64,000 nt of DNA from JBFLVU01 sp037444825 (GTDB taxonomy: Bacteria > Acidobacteriota > UBA4820 > DSQY01), in NCBI GenBank assembly GCA_037444825.1, contig JBBILR010000010.1, forward strand, positions 33,600-97,599, given 5' to 3'. A program made the translations under genes and the position numbers. Under the pieces are notes generated by a model. The model was not told the DNA's origin. It saw only the letters and a list, made by a program, of their open reading frames with translations, and ran no database searches. Positions within the stretch are counted from its first letter, which is position 1; the number at the start of each line of letters is the position of its first letter. Positions 23,643 to 33,996 of this stretch are shown here, piece by piece.

Positions 23643-24656
23643 ATGGGCGCCCGGAGGATTCTGGAGCGGCTTCTTCCCCCCTTCGGCCTCCTCGCCGCGG
23701 TCTACCTCGGCGGGGTGGCGGGGTACATGGCGCTCGAAGGCTGGAACTTCGAGGACGCCTCCTACATGACGGTGATCACCGTCGCCACCGTGGGCTTCGG
23801 CGAGACCCATCCCCTGAGCCATCTGGGGCGCTGGTTCACCGTCGTCCTCATCCTCGGCGGGATGGGGACCATGCTCTACGCCGTCTCCTCCCTCACCGCC
23901 TTCATCGTGGAGGGGGAACTGGCCCAACTGCTTCGGAGGGGAAAGATGGACAAGGCCATCGCCCGCCTCGAGGGGCACTACGTCATCTGCGGCGCCGGCC
24001 GCGTCGGCTCGGTGATCCTCAAGGAGCTGAAGGCCGGCGGCCACAGGACCGTCGTCGTGGACCGGGACCTGGAAAGGTTGGAGGAGACCTTCGGCCCCGA
24101 CCACGGCCTCCTCACCGTCGAAGGAGACGCCACCCACGACGCGGTTCTAGAGCGGGCGGGGATCCGGCGGGCCCGGGGACTTCTGGCGGCCCTGGCGGAG
24201 GACAAGGACAACCTCTTCGTGGTCCTCTCCGCGAGGTCCATGAACCCCACACTGCGGATCGTGGCTCGGGCCGACGAGGAGAGCACCCGGGACAAGCTCC
24301 TGAAGGCCGGAGCCGACGCCGTGGTCTTCCCCCACACCATCGGGGGCCTTCGAATGGCCTCCGAGATGCTGAGGCCCGCCGTGGTCACCTTCCTGGATCA
24401 GATGCTCCGCTGGGGCGACGGGAGCCTCCGGGTGGAGGAGGCGGTGGTGGCCGAGGGCTCCCCCCTGGCCGGCACGAGCCTTTCCGACTGCGACATCCCC
24501 GGCCGCACCGGGGCCCTTCTGGTGGCCCTGAAAAGCGGTGACCGCTTCCTCTTCAACCCCCCTCTCGACCGGACCCTCTCCGCCGGCGACGTCCTCGTGG
24601 TCATCGCCGACCGCGCCCAGCGGGAGGCCCTCCAGCGCCTCGCTTCGGGCGCCTGA
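23643..24656 (+). CDS. Two-helix K+ channel with RCK (TrkA-N/TrkA-C) domains
   Basis: 337 residues. Helix 1 (about 12-32), pore loop with selectivity filter TVGFGE (49-54), helix 2 (about 64-90), then a cytoplasmic RCK domain with the dinucleotide motif CGAGRVGSV (116-124) and a TrkA-C domain in the last 90 residues. This is the MthK-like layout of a ligand-gated K+ channel. The start at 23643 follows a TACACT box by only six bases and has no ribosome site, so the mRNA may be leaderless. Divergent from nikR. Confidence 0.9.
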   Translation: MGARRILERLLPPFGLLAAVYLGGVAGYMALEGWNFEDASYMTVITVATVGFGETHPLSHLGRWFTVVLILGGMGTMLYAVSSLTAFIVEGELAQLLRRGKMDKAIARLEGHYVICGAGRVGSVILKELKAGGHRTVVVDRDLERLEETFGPDHGLLTVEGDATHDAVLERAGIRRARGLLAALAEDKDNLFVVLSARSMNPTLRIVARADEESTRDKLLKAGADAVVFPHTIGGLRMASEMLRPAVVTFLDQMLRWGDGSLRVEEAVVAEGSPLAGTSLSDCDIPGRTGALLVALKSGDRFLFNPPLDRTLSAGDVLVVIADRAQREALQRLASGA

Positions 24657-24665
24657 GGAAGGGCC

Positions 24666-26405
24666 TCAGGAGACCGCCTCGGAAGGGGACTCCCCACCCT
24701 CCCAAACGGGGAGGTACACCCGGACCACGGTGCCCCGGCCCTCCCGGCTCTCCAGGTGGACGAAGCCGCCGTTCTGCTTCACGATCCCGTAGACCGTGGA
24801 AAGGCCCAAGCCCGTCCCCCGGTCCCCCTTGGTGGTGAAAAAGGGCTCGAAGACGTGGGGCAGCACCTCCGCCGGGATGCCCTTCCCCGTGTCCTCCACC
24901 TCCATGAGGACGTACTCCCCCGCCGCCACGTAGGGGTACTGCCGGAGAAAGGCTTCGTCGGGGACGAATGGGCCGGTCCGAAGGGTGATGGTCCCCGGAC
25001 CCTCCAGGGCGTCGCGGGCGTTCACCACCAGGTTGGTGACCACCTGGTCCAGCTGGCTTACGTCCATCCGAACGGCCTTGGGAAGGGTTCCGGGCTCGAA
25101 GAGGAGGCGGACCTCCCGGCCCACCGTCGGGCGCAGGAGGGAGACGAGGGGGGCGAGGGCCTCGTTGAGAGGGATGGGCCGGGGGGAGGAGGCCTGCTTG
25201 CGGGCGAAGCCGAGGAGCTGGCGAACGAGGCCCGCGGTCCGGTCGACGGCCTGGTCGATCTCGTCGAGGCTCCGCTCCAGCACCTGCGGCTCCCCCGCCC
25301 GGCGCCGGGCCACCTCCGCGTGGATTCGCAGAACGTTGAGCATGTTGTTGACGTCGTGGGCCACCCCGCCGGCCAGCCGGCCCACGGCCTCCATCTTTTG
25401 GGCCTGAATCCACTGGGCCTCCAGGCGCCGCCTTTCCTCCTCCGCCCGCTTCCGATCGGTGACGTCGTTGAGGGCGCCGACGATGGCCACCGTCCGCCCC
25501 TCCTTCACCACCGGCGCCTCGTGGACCTCCACCCAGAGGGTCCGCCCGTCCTTGGTCTTCAGCTCCAGCTCGTAGGGGGGCTGGGCGAGGCCCGTTCGGA
25601 TGGCCCGCTCCGTGGCCTCGAAGCCCGCCCGGTTGGCGGGGTGGTCGGTGACGAACTCCATCCACCGCACCTTCGCCTCCTCGGGGGGACAGCCCAAGAA
25701 GTGGCGGGACTGCGGGCTCACGTAGGTCAGCACGTGGTCGGGGGTGTGGCTGTAGAAGAGGTTCGTGGTGTGCTCCACGATCCCGCGCAGGCGGGCCTCC
25801 CTTTCCGCGAGGGCCTGAAGGGTCCGCTCCCGCTGCAGGCGGAGGGCGAGGAGCGCGCCCACCACGGCGGTGGCCAGGGGGTAGATGAGGAGGACGGGGA
25901 GGACGATGGTCTCCAAAGTCCGGCCCCTCACCTCCGGTGGAAGGAGAATACCGCACCCGAGCATGGCCAGGTGGACCATCACCCCCAGGGCGTAGAGCTC
26001 CCGGAAGGGGATGGCCCCCAGGTCCCCCCTCCGGAGGCGCCGCCAGGCGAGGCCCGCCAGGGCCGATTCGGCGATGACGGCCAGCCCCATGGCCGCCCCC
26101 GGGCCGCCGAGGGCCAACCGGTGGGCCGCCGCCGCCAGGGCGGCGATGGCGGTGGGGAGGGCGCCGAAGAAGAGCCCGGCGAGGGCGAGGAGAACGGAGC
26201 GGCAGTCGAAGACGATCCCCGGAGAGAACCGGACGGCAACGGTCATCACCGCGAGAACCACGAGGGCGAGGGAAAGGCCCGTCAAGAGCCCTTCCAGGGC
26301 GGGCCGGCGCCGAAGGGCCTTCAGCGTCGTCAGGTCGAAGAGGGCCACCAGCGCCAGAAGGAGCGCAACGTTCCTCAGGATGCCCAGCCAGAGGTCCGTC
26401 TCCAC
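24666..26405 (-). CDS. Membrane PAS histidine kinase (LytS-like sensor)
   Basis: 579 residues from a GTG start. Five or six hydrophobic segments (about 7-190) resemble the LytS-type 5TM receptor module; a PAS domain (about 200-318) ends with the usual DVTDRKRAEE; then a histidine-kinase core with H350 in GGVAHDVNNML, N box VVNARDAL, and G boxes EDTGKGIP and GTGLGLS. The DVNNM-type dimerisation box is of the NtrB/hybrid group. No response regulator is adjacent, so it is an orphan here. Its 3' end nearly meets the K+ channel gene (9-base gap, convergent). Signal unknown. Confidence 0.88.
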   Translation of the reverse strand: METDLWLGILRNVALLLALVALFDLTTLKALRRRPALEGLLTGLSLALVVLAVMTVAVRFSPGIVFDCRSVLLALAGLFFGALPTAIAALAAAAHRLALGGPGAAMGLAVIAESALAGLAWRRLRRGDLGAIPFRELYALGVMVHLAMLGCGILLPPEVRGRTLETIVLPVLLIYPLATAVVGALLALRLQRERTLQALAEREARLRGIVEHTTNLFYSHTPDHVLTYVSPQSRHFLGCPPEEAKVRWMEFVTDHPANRAGFEATERAIRTGLAQPPYELELKTKDGRTLWVEVHEAPVVKEGRTVAIVGALNDVTDRKRAEEERRRLEAQWIQAQKMEAVGRLAGGVAHDVNNMLNVLRIHAEVARRRAGEPQVLERSLDEIDQAVDRTAGLVRQLLGFARKQASSPRPIPLNEALAPLVSLLRPTVGREVRLLFEPGTLPKAVRMDVSQLDQVVTNLVVNARDALEGPGTITLRTGPFVPDEAFLRQYPYVAAGEYVLMEVEDTGKGIPAEVLPHVFEPFFTTKGDRGTGLGLSTVYGIVKQNGGFVHLESREGRGTVVRVYLPVWEGGESPSEAVS

Positions 26406-26501
26406 TTCCGTCCCCCATCGCGCCGAGCCCCGCCGGCATCACGGCGGGCCGAACAGGGATTTGCCTTGAAGGTAACATCCCCTTTCGGCGGCTGCAACAC
26501 G

Positions 26502-26527
26502 ACGGGGGCGGCTGGCGCCGCCCCCGT
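26502..26527 (-). terminator. Possible terminator hairpin after pruA
   Basis: ACGGGGGCGGC (26502-26512) and GCCGCCCCCGT (26517-26527) form an 11-bp stem with a TGGC loop, 41 bases past the pruA stop. The T-run is poor on both strands, so it may be a weak or rho-assisted terminator. Confidence 0.45.
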
Positions 26528-26568
26528 TTCGCGGTCCCGGACTTCTCGGGGTTCCTCCCCCGCCGGTC

Positions 26569-28200
26569 TCACTCCTCCGCCATGAAGGGGTAGGCGAAGT
26601 GGGTGGGGGGGACGAAGGTCTCCTTGACGGCCCGCATGGAGGTCCACCGGACGAGGTTCAGGTAGGAGCCGGCCTTGTCGTTGGTGCCGCTGGCCCTGCC
26701 CCCGCCGAAGGGCTGCTGGCTCACCACGGCGCCGGTGGGCTTGTCGTTGATGTAGAAGTTCCCCGCCGCGTGGCGCAGCCGGTTCATGAGGTGGAGGGTG
26801 GCCTTGCGGTCGTTGGAGAAGATGGCCCCGGTGAGGGCGTAGGGGCTCGTGGTGTCGCAGAGGTCCAGGGTCTCGTCCAGGCGGGCGTCGTCGTAGACGA
26901 AGATCGTCAGCACGGGGCCGAAGATCTCCTCCTCCATCAACTTGCCCTTGGGGTCGGTGGTCTCCACCACCGTCGGCTGGATGAAGTAGCCCACGGAGTC
27001 GTCGCAGCCGCCTCCGGAGAGGAGGGTGTACTCCGGGCGGGAGCGGGCGTAGTCGATGTAGCCCTTGTGGTCGTGGAAGGCGTTCCGGTCGATGACGGCG
27101 GTCATGAAGTTGCGGAAGTCGGTGGGCGGCCCCATCTGGATCTCGGAGACCTGGCCGAGGAGGGCGTCCTTCACCTTGGGCCAGAGGGAACGCGGGATGT
27201 AGGCCCGGGAGGCGGCGGAGCACTTCTGCCCCTGGTACTCGAAGGCGCCCCGGACCAGGGCCGTGGCGGCGGCCACGGGGTCGGCGCTGGCGTGGACGAA
27301 GACGAAGTCTTTGCCCCCCGTCTCGCCGACGATCCGGGGGTAGCCGCGGTACCGGGCGATGTTCTGGCCCACCGTCCGCCACATCTCCTGGAAGACGGAG
27401 GTGGAGCCGGTGAAGTGGATCCCCGCCAGGAGCGGGCTGTTCAGCACCGGGTTGCCCACGGCGCCCCCGCGCCCGGGCACGAAGTTGATGACCCCGGGGG
27501 GGAGGCCCGCCGCCTCCAGGACCTTCAGGATGTGGTACGCGGAAAAGACCGCCGAGGAGGCGGGCTTCCAGAGGACCACGTTCCCCATCATGGCCGGGGA
27601 GGTGGGCAGGTTTCCGGCGATGGAGGTGAAGTTGAAGGGGGTGACGGCGAAGACGAAGCCCTCCAGCGCCCGGTACTCGGCGTAGTCCCAGATCCCCTTC
27701 GCGCTGTCGGGCTGCTGGTCGTAGACGAAGCGCATGTAGTAGGGGTTGAAGCGGAAGAAGTCGATGAGCTCGCAGGCGGAGTCGATCTCCGCCTGGAAGG
27801 CGGTCTTGCTCTGGTTGAGCATGGTGGCGGCGTTGGCCGTGGCCCGCATGGGGCCGGCGAGGATCTCGGCGGCCTTGAGGAAGATGGCCGCACGGTGCTC
27901 CCAAGGCATCTCCGACCACTCCCGCCACGCTTCCTGGGAGGCGGCGATGGCCTGCTCCACCTCCTGGGGGCCCGCCTGGTGGTAGACGGCGAGAACGTGG
28001 CGGTGGTCGTGGGGGCAGACCGCCTCGGCGGTGTTGCCGGTCCGCACCTCCTTCCCCCCGATCACCAGCGGGATCTCGATCTTCTCCGAGAGCATGCGCT
28101 TCAGTTCGGCCTTGAGGGCCTTCTTTTCGGGGGAACCGGGCCCGTAGGCGAGGACCGGCTCGTTCTGGGGCTTGGGGACGTAGAGAACGTTGTTGGCCAT
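26569..28200 (-). CDS. pruA: 1-pyrroline-5-carboxylate dehydrogenase
   Basis: 543 residues. Oxidises glutamate-5-semialdehyde (from proline) to glutamate with NAD+. Aldehyde-dehydrogenase fold with catalytic C327 in YQGQKCSAASRAY and general base E293 in VGETGGKDF; the NAD-binding TPFNFTSIAGNLP and FTGST segments are present. Length fits the stand-alone (non-PutA) eukaryote/Deinococcus-type enzyme. Start ATG 28200 with AGGAGG. No proline dehydrogenase gene is next to it. TAGAAT at 28273-28278 is a plausible -10 box 72 bases upstream, leaving a GC-rich leader. Confidence 0.95.
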   Translation of the reverse strand: MANNVLYVPKPQNEPVLAYGPGSPEKKALKAELKRMLSEKIEIPLVIGGKEVRTGNTAEAVCPHDHRHVLAVYHQAGPQEVEQAIAASQEAWREWSEMPWEHRAAIFLKAAEILAGPMRATANAATMLNQSKTAFQAEIDSACELIDFFRFNPYYMRFVYDQQPDSAKGIWDYAEYRALEGFVFAVTPFNFTSIAGNLPTSPAMMGNVVLWKPASSAVFSAYHILKVLEAAGLPPGVINFVPGRGGAVGNPVLNSPLLAGIHFTGSTSVFQEMWRTVGQNIARYRGYPRIVGETGGKDFVFVHASADPVAAATALVRGAFEYQGQKCSAASRAYIPRSLWPKVKDALLGQVSEIQMGPPTDFRNFMTAVIDRNAFHDHKGYIDYARSRPEYTLLSGGGCDDSVGYFIQPTVVETTDPKGKLMEEEIFGPVLTIFVYDDARLDETLDLCDTTSPYALTGAIFSNDRKATLHLMNRLRHAAGNFYINDKPTGAVVSQQPFGGGRASGTNDKAGSYLNLVRWTSMRAVKETFVPPTHFAYPFMAEE

Positions 28201-28354
28201 GAATGTCCTCCTGGAGTTGGGGCGGGAAGGGCTCTGCCCGCGCCATCGGCGCGGAAGTGCGCCGGATGGTTGATTCTACCCGACAGGGAATGGGCCCGGC
28301 AACTCGAGGCCGGTCCTCAGGGGGAGAGGTGCGTGAAGAAACGGGGGCGCGCCC

Positions 28355-28384
28355 TTGACAGGCCGGGGAACGGCGCCTTACAAT
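28355..28384 (+). promoter_or_regulatory. Promoter of tRNA-Val
   Basis: TTGACA (28355-28360) and TACAAT (28379-28384), 18-base spacer, ending 12 bases before the tRNA 5' end. Confidence 0.85.
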
Positions 28385-28396
28385 GGATCTCTGAGT

Positions 28397-28471
28397 GGGC
28401 GATTAACTCAGCGGAAGAGTACTATCCTCACACGGTAGGAGTCGCTGGTTCGAATCCAGCATCGCCCACCA
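28397..28471 (+). tRNA. tRNA-Val (anticodon CAC)
   Basis: 75 bases including an encoded CCA. Acceptor stem GGGCGAT/ATCGCCC, D arm ACTC...GAGT, anticodon stem CTATC/GGTAG with loop CTCACAC (anticodon CAC, reads GUG), T arm GCTGG-TTCGAAT-CCAGC. All stems pair, with one T-G in the anticodon stem. Own promoter and terminator. Confidence 0.97.
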
Positions 28472-28485
28472 TCCCGCGAAGCGAA

Positions 28486-28509
28486 GGGGCGCCGCGTGCG
28501 CCCCTTTTT
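28486..28509 (+). terminator. Terminator after tRNA-Val
   Basis: GGGGCGC/GCGCCCC stem with a CGCGT loop (28486-28504) and five T residues (28505-28509). Confidence 0.9.
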
Positions 28510-28556
28510 CGTCCCGCCGCTCCCCCTCCGCGCCCCCCCTGTGCTAGCGTACCGTC

Positions 28557-29045
28557 ATGACCGGACGGACGGTGACGCTGGTGGGCTTCATGGGGAGCGG
28601 CAAGAGCACCGTGGGGAGGGTGCTGGCCCTTCGCCTCCACTGGCCCTTCAAGGACACCGACGCCGTGGTGGAGGAGCTTTCGGGGAAGCCCATCCGGAAG
28701 ATCTTCGAGGAGGAGGGCGAGGCGGCCTTCCGGGAGGTGGAGCGGCGGGTCATCCTCTCCACCCCCGAGGAGGGGAATCGGGTCCTGGCCGTGGGGGGAG
28801 GAGGCTTCAACGAAGAGACCATCCCTTTCCTGGACCGGCTCGGCCCCACCATCCACCTGGATCTTTCTTTCGAAGAAGTGAAGCGGCGCATCGGACGGGA
28901 CCCCCGCCGCCCCCTGGCGGCCAGCCCCGACCTCTACGGCCTGTTCATCCGCCGCCGGCGCCTCTACGGCCGCGCCCGCTTCCGCGTTTGGACGGAGGGG
29001 CTTTCGGTGGACGAGGTGGTTGACGCCATCCTCCGCGTGGTATAA
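28557..29045 (+). CDS. aroK: Shikimate kinase
   Basis: 162 residues; phosphorylates shikimate in chorismate synthesis. Walker A GFMGSGKST (10-18), DTDAVVEE for shikimate/Mg binding (about 34-41), the AVGGGGFNEE loop (about 80-89), and a lid region RDPRRPL with the conserved Arg. Starts at ATG 28557, six bases after TAGCGT and without a ribosome site, so possibly leaderless. The phosphoesterase gene that follows begins about 25 bases after its stop. Confidence 0.94.
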   Translation: MTGRTVTLVGFMGSGKSTVGRVLALRLHWPFKDTDAVVEELSGKPIRKIFEEEGEAAFREVERRVILSTPEEGNRVLAVGGGGFNEETIPFLDRLGPTIHLDLSFEEVKRRIGRDPRRPLAASPDLYGLFIRRRRLYGRARFRVWTEGLSVDEVVDAILRVV

Positions 29046-29070
29046 GGTTCAGGCTGTTCCGGGGGGCCGC

Positions 29071-29820
29071 TTGCCGCGCGCGCGATATCTGGTCTTGTCG
29101 GACATCCACGGCAACCTGGAGGCGCTCCAGGCCGTCTTTCGGGCCGTGGAGCGCCGGCGTTACTCCGGCGTCCTCTGCCTGGGGGACCTGGTGGGGTACG
29201 GGGCCAGCCCCAACGCCGTGGTGGCGCGGATGCGCCGCCTCAAAAACCTCCTCATCGTCCGGGGGAACCACGACAAGGTGGCCTCGGGCCTCGAGAATGG
29301 CGACAACTTCAACTCCTCGGCGCTGGAGGCCGCCCGGTGGACCCTGGGACGCCTCACCCCGCCCAACCTGGCCTTTCTCCAGAGTCTCCCCCGGGGGCCC
29401 CGGGAGGTCCTTCCGGGGGTCTTCCTGGCCCACGGCTCCATTTTGGACGAGGACGCGTACCTCTTCTCCGACTTCGACGCCTACCAGTCCTTCCGGGCCT
29501 CCCCCTTCCGCATCTGCTTCTTCGGCCACACCCACTTCCCGGTTCTCTACCAGGAGAGCCGGCAGGGGGTGGACTTCCTGCCCCTCTCCGGGGACACGGT
29601 GGAGGTGGCGCTCAACCCCGACGCCCGGTACCTCGTGAACCCGGGCTCGGTGGGCCAGCCCCGGGACCGGAACCCCAAAGCCTCCTTCGCGGAGTTTTTC
29701 CCCGAGACGGGCCGCCTGGTCCTGAGGCGCGTCCCCTACGACGTCGAGGGGGCCGCCGGCCGCATCCGGAAGGCCGGGCTTCCCCTCCACCTGGCCAACC
29801 GGCTGGCGTTGGGCGCATGA
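29071..29820 (+). CDS. Calcineurin-like metallophosphoesterase (YfcE/protein phosphatase group)
   Basis: 249 residues if started at TTG 29071; the only other in-frame start lies inside aroK. Metal-site motifs in order: SDIHGN (10-15), GDLVGYG, RGNHD, and near the end FGHTHFP, with NPGSVGQPRD just after, as in single-domain bacterial phosphodiesterases and serine/threonine phosphatases. Substrate unknown. The stop overlaps the ATG of the next small gene (ATGA), so the pair is translated together. Confidence 0.85.
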   Translation: MPRARYLVLSDIHGNLEALQAVFRAVERRRYSGVLCLGDLVGYGASPNAVVARMRRLKNLLIVRGNHDKVASGLENGDNFNSSALEAARWTLGRLTPPNLAFLQSLPRGPREVLPGVFLAHGSILDEDAYLFSDFDAYQSFRASPFRICFFGHTHFPVLYQESRQGVDFLPLSGDTVEVALNPDARYLVNPGSVGQPRDRNPKASFAEFFPETGRLVLRRVPYDVEGAAGRIRKAGLPLHLANRLALGA

Positions 29821-30074
29821 TCACCGGCGTCAACACCCTCGTTTTCGCCGACGGCACCGAATACCACGTCCAGATCGAGGACCTGGACGGGGAGAAGGTG
29901 CTGGAGGCCCGGGTCTACGTGGGGGGAAGGATTCTCTTCCAGAAGCGGCAGGCCTACGGCCCCCTCCTGGAGGGCGCCGCCCCCCAGGAGGCGCAGGAGC
30001 GCATCCGCGGCGAGATGGAGCGGCTGCTTTCCCTCCTCAAGGCCGCCATCGAGCGGGGCCGGATCCGGGCCTGA
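29817..30074 (+). CDS. Small hypothetical protein
   Basis: 85 residues, start overlapping the phosphoesterase stop. Predicted beta-rich first half (NTLVFADGTEYHVQIEDL, then VLEARVYVGGRILFQKR) and a helical second half. No signal peptide, no membrane segment, no family recognised. Tight coupling suggests a role with the phosphoesterase. 30075-30167 beyond it holds only a GC-rich spacer. Confidence 0.65.
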   Translation: MITGVNTLVFADGTEYHVQIEDLDGEKVLEARVYVGGRILFQKRQAYGPLLEGAAPQEAQERIRGEMERLLSLLKAAIERGRIRA

Positions 30075-30167
30075 AACTTCCCGCCGCCCAGGCCCACTCC
30101 GGATGGCATGCGGCGCCGGCTCCCGGTTGGAGCCTGCGGCGGCAGCCTGTCATGGCAGGGAAAGGGT

Positions 30168-30539
30168 TCAGGCGCCGGCGAGGATCCGCTGCACCCGTTC
30201 GGCGAGGCGGTCGTACTGGAAGGGCTTGGAAATGTAGTCCACCGCCCCGCGCTGAAGGCCGAAGATCTTGTCCTTGAGGTCGGTGCGCACGGAGAAGATC
30301 GCCACGGGGATCTCCCGGGTGGCGGGGTCGCTCTTGAGGAGTTTCAGGACCTCCCACCCGTCCATCTTCGGCATGTTGAGGTCCAGGAGGATCAGGCGGG
30401 GCTTCAGGGTGCGGGCCACGTGCAGCCCGTCCTCCCCCGAAAGGGCCTTGGCGACGACGTAGCCCGCCTCCGAAAGGATGGCGTCCACGATGTCCAGGAG
30501 GTCCGGATTGTCGTCGATCACGAGGACCGTCTGCTTCAC
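30168..30539 (-). CDS. Single-domain response regulator
   Basis: 123-residue receiver domain from GTG 30539 (GGGAGGAGAGGG upstream). D9/D10 acidic pair, phospho-acceptor D53 in LLDLNMPKMDG, and K-P in YISKPFQYDRL. No output domain, so it acts by protein contact or as a phosphorelay intermediate. Its kinase is not adjacent; the orphan LytS-like kinase at 24666 is 4 kb away. Has its own promoter. Confidence 0.9.
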   Translation of the reverse strand: MKQTVLVIDDNPDLLDIVDAILSEAGYVVAKALSGEDGLHVARTLKPRLILLDLNMPKMDGWEVLKLLKSDPATREIPVAIFSVRTDLKDKIFGLQRGAVDYISKPFQYDRLAERVQRILAGA

Positions 30540-30569
30540 CCCTCTCCTCCCGAAGCCACACCCGAAGAA

Positions 30570-30598
30570 AAGCTAATTCAATTCAAAAAATAGGTCAA
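30570..30598 (-). promoter_or_regulatory. Promoter of the lone response regulator
   Basis: TTGACC (30593-30598) and TAGCTT (30570-30575) with 17 bases between, in a clearly AT-rich island on the minus strand, 30 bases before the GTG start. Confidence 0.75.
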
Positions 30599-30614
30599 GA
30601 AGCGTATACCTGGT

Positions 30615-31304
30615 TCACACTTCCAAACGCGCCAGGGTCTCCGAGGGCCCCAGCACGGAAGTTGCGGCGCGGGCCCCGGAGACCTCGGCCAGGAGCCCGG
30701 CGATGCGCCGGGCGCACCGCTCCGCCAGGGTTTCCCTGCCCGGGGGGGCGTAGGCCACCGCCAGGAGCCGCGAGGTCTCCACCGTCACCTTGGTGGCGTG
30801 GCCGTCCTTGACGGGCGTTCCCAGGGGCCGGTCTTCGGGGAGGGCGGCCAGGAGCAGAAGGTCCTCCAGGTCCAGGCGCTGGCCGGCGGCGTTGAAGGGG
30901 TATTCCTCCCCCTTTCGCCCCCTCCGGAGGAGAAAGGTGCCGGTGCAGGCCCGGTCCACGTCCAGCAGGGTCACGGGGAGGAGGAACTCCAGGGAGGCGA
31001 GGTTGGCCGCGTCCACGGCGTCCAGGATCGCCGGGACCTCCCCCCGCCCGAGGAGGCCGAGGAGGTACTCGCTGGCGGGTTTTCCCCGCCCGGAGGGGCT
31101 GTAGCGGCCCACCCGGAGCATCCGGCGGACCTCCTCTCTCCGGAGGGAGCCCTCCGCCCGGTCTTCCGGCGAGGCCTCCCAGCGGCGGGCGGCCGCCTCG
31201 AAGAGGGCCCGCCATTCGGGGCGGGAGGGGCCCACCGCCGCCCCCTCCGCCGCCGCCATCCCCAGCACGGCGCCTTCCACACCCCGCCGGACCTCGATCC
31301 TCAC
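30615..31304 (-). CDS. B3/4-domain protein (PheRS beta-like, possible tRNA editing)
   Basis: 229 residues. The central part (RYSPSGRGKPASEYLLGLL, then VPAILDAVDAANLASLEFLLPV) matches the B3/4 domain, the editing module of phenylalanyl-tRNA synthetase beta that also occurs as a stand-alone protein. The DAVDAANLASL segment corresponds to the conserved D-x-x-N stretch. GTG start at 31304 with GGAGGAG. It follows pnp on the same strand, separated by a hairpin that may end the pnp transcript. Function of stand-alone members is not settled; hydrolysis of mischarged tRNA or a related amino-acyl ester is inference. Confidence 0.75.
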   Translation of the reverse strand: MRIEVRRGVEGAVLGMAAAEGAAVGPSRPEWRALFEAAARRWEASPEDRAEGSLRREEVRRMLRVGRYSPSGRGKPASEYLLGLLGRGEVPAILDAVDAANLASLEFLLPVTLLDVDRACTGTFLLRRGRKGEEYPFNAAGQRLDLEDLLLLAALPEDRPLGTPVKDGHATKVTVETSRLLAVAYAPPGRETLAERCARRIAGLLAEVSGARAATSVLGPSETLARLEV

Positions 31305-31318
31305 GAAGGTCTCCTCCG

Positions 31319-31357
31319 AAAAAACGCGACGGGCGGGCGGAACCGGTCCGCCCGCCC
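31319..31357 (-). terminator. Terminator after pnp
   Basis: GGGCGGGCGGA (31331-31341) and TCCGCCCGCCC (31347-31357) form an 11-bp stem. Six T residues follow on the minus strand (31319-31324), but six bases separate them from the stem, so termination may be partial. Confidence 0.6.
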
Positions 31358-31374
31358 CTTTCGTACGCGCGAAA

Positions 31375-33594
<2,220 letters not shown>

Positions 33595-33664
33595 GCACGC
33601 TCCTCATCTACACGGATAGGCCTCCCCCGAAAGGGGGCCCAAAGCCTCGCCTCGGGGCGGGGCG

Positions 33665-33928
33665 CTACTTGCGGAGGCCCAGACGGTTGATGAGGTCGCG
33701 GTACCGCTCGATGTCCCGGTTCTTCAGGTAGTTGAGCAGGCGGCGCCGCTGGCCGACCAGCATCAAGAGACCGCGGCGGGTCGCGAAGTCCTTCCGGTGC
33801 TTCTTCAGGTGCTCGGTGAGGCCGCTGATGCGGTCGGAAAGGAGGGCGATCTGCACCTCCGGGGAGCCCGTATCGGCAGGGTGTTTGGCGTACTCTGCGA
33901 TGAGGGCCTTCTTTTTCTGCGTCTCCAT
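33665..33928 (-). CDS. rpsO: 30S ribosomal protein S15
   Basis: 87 residues, full length for S15. Conserved HPADTGSPEVQIALLS (about 16-31), ISGLTEHLKKHRKDFATRRGLL and RRRLLNYLKNRD segments. ATG 33928 is preferred; a GTG two codons earlier is closer to AGGAG and cannot be excluded. Binds 16S rRNA in early 30S assembly. A sigma-70 promoter at 33962-33990 lies just upstream, with a short CTTC...GAAG hairpin in the leader that could serve autoregulation. Confidence 0.97.
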   Translation of the reverse strand: METQKKKALIAEYAKHPADTGSPEVQIALLSDRISGLTEHLKKHRKDFATRRGLLMLVGQRRRLLNYLKNRDIERYRDLINRLGLRK

Positions 33929-33961
33929 CGTCACACGTCTCCTATCTTCTTCAAGGAGAAG

Positions 33962-33990
33962 AGGGTACCACAGGGAGGCCCGCCTGTAAA
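33962..33990 (-). promoter_or_regulatory. Promoter of rpsO-pnp
   Basis: TTTACA (33985-33990) and TACCCT (33962-33967), 17-base spacer, minus strand, in the short gap after the saccharopine-dehydrogenase-like gene. Confidence 0.75.
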
Positions 33991-33996
33991 GGGCCC

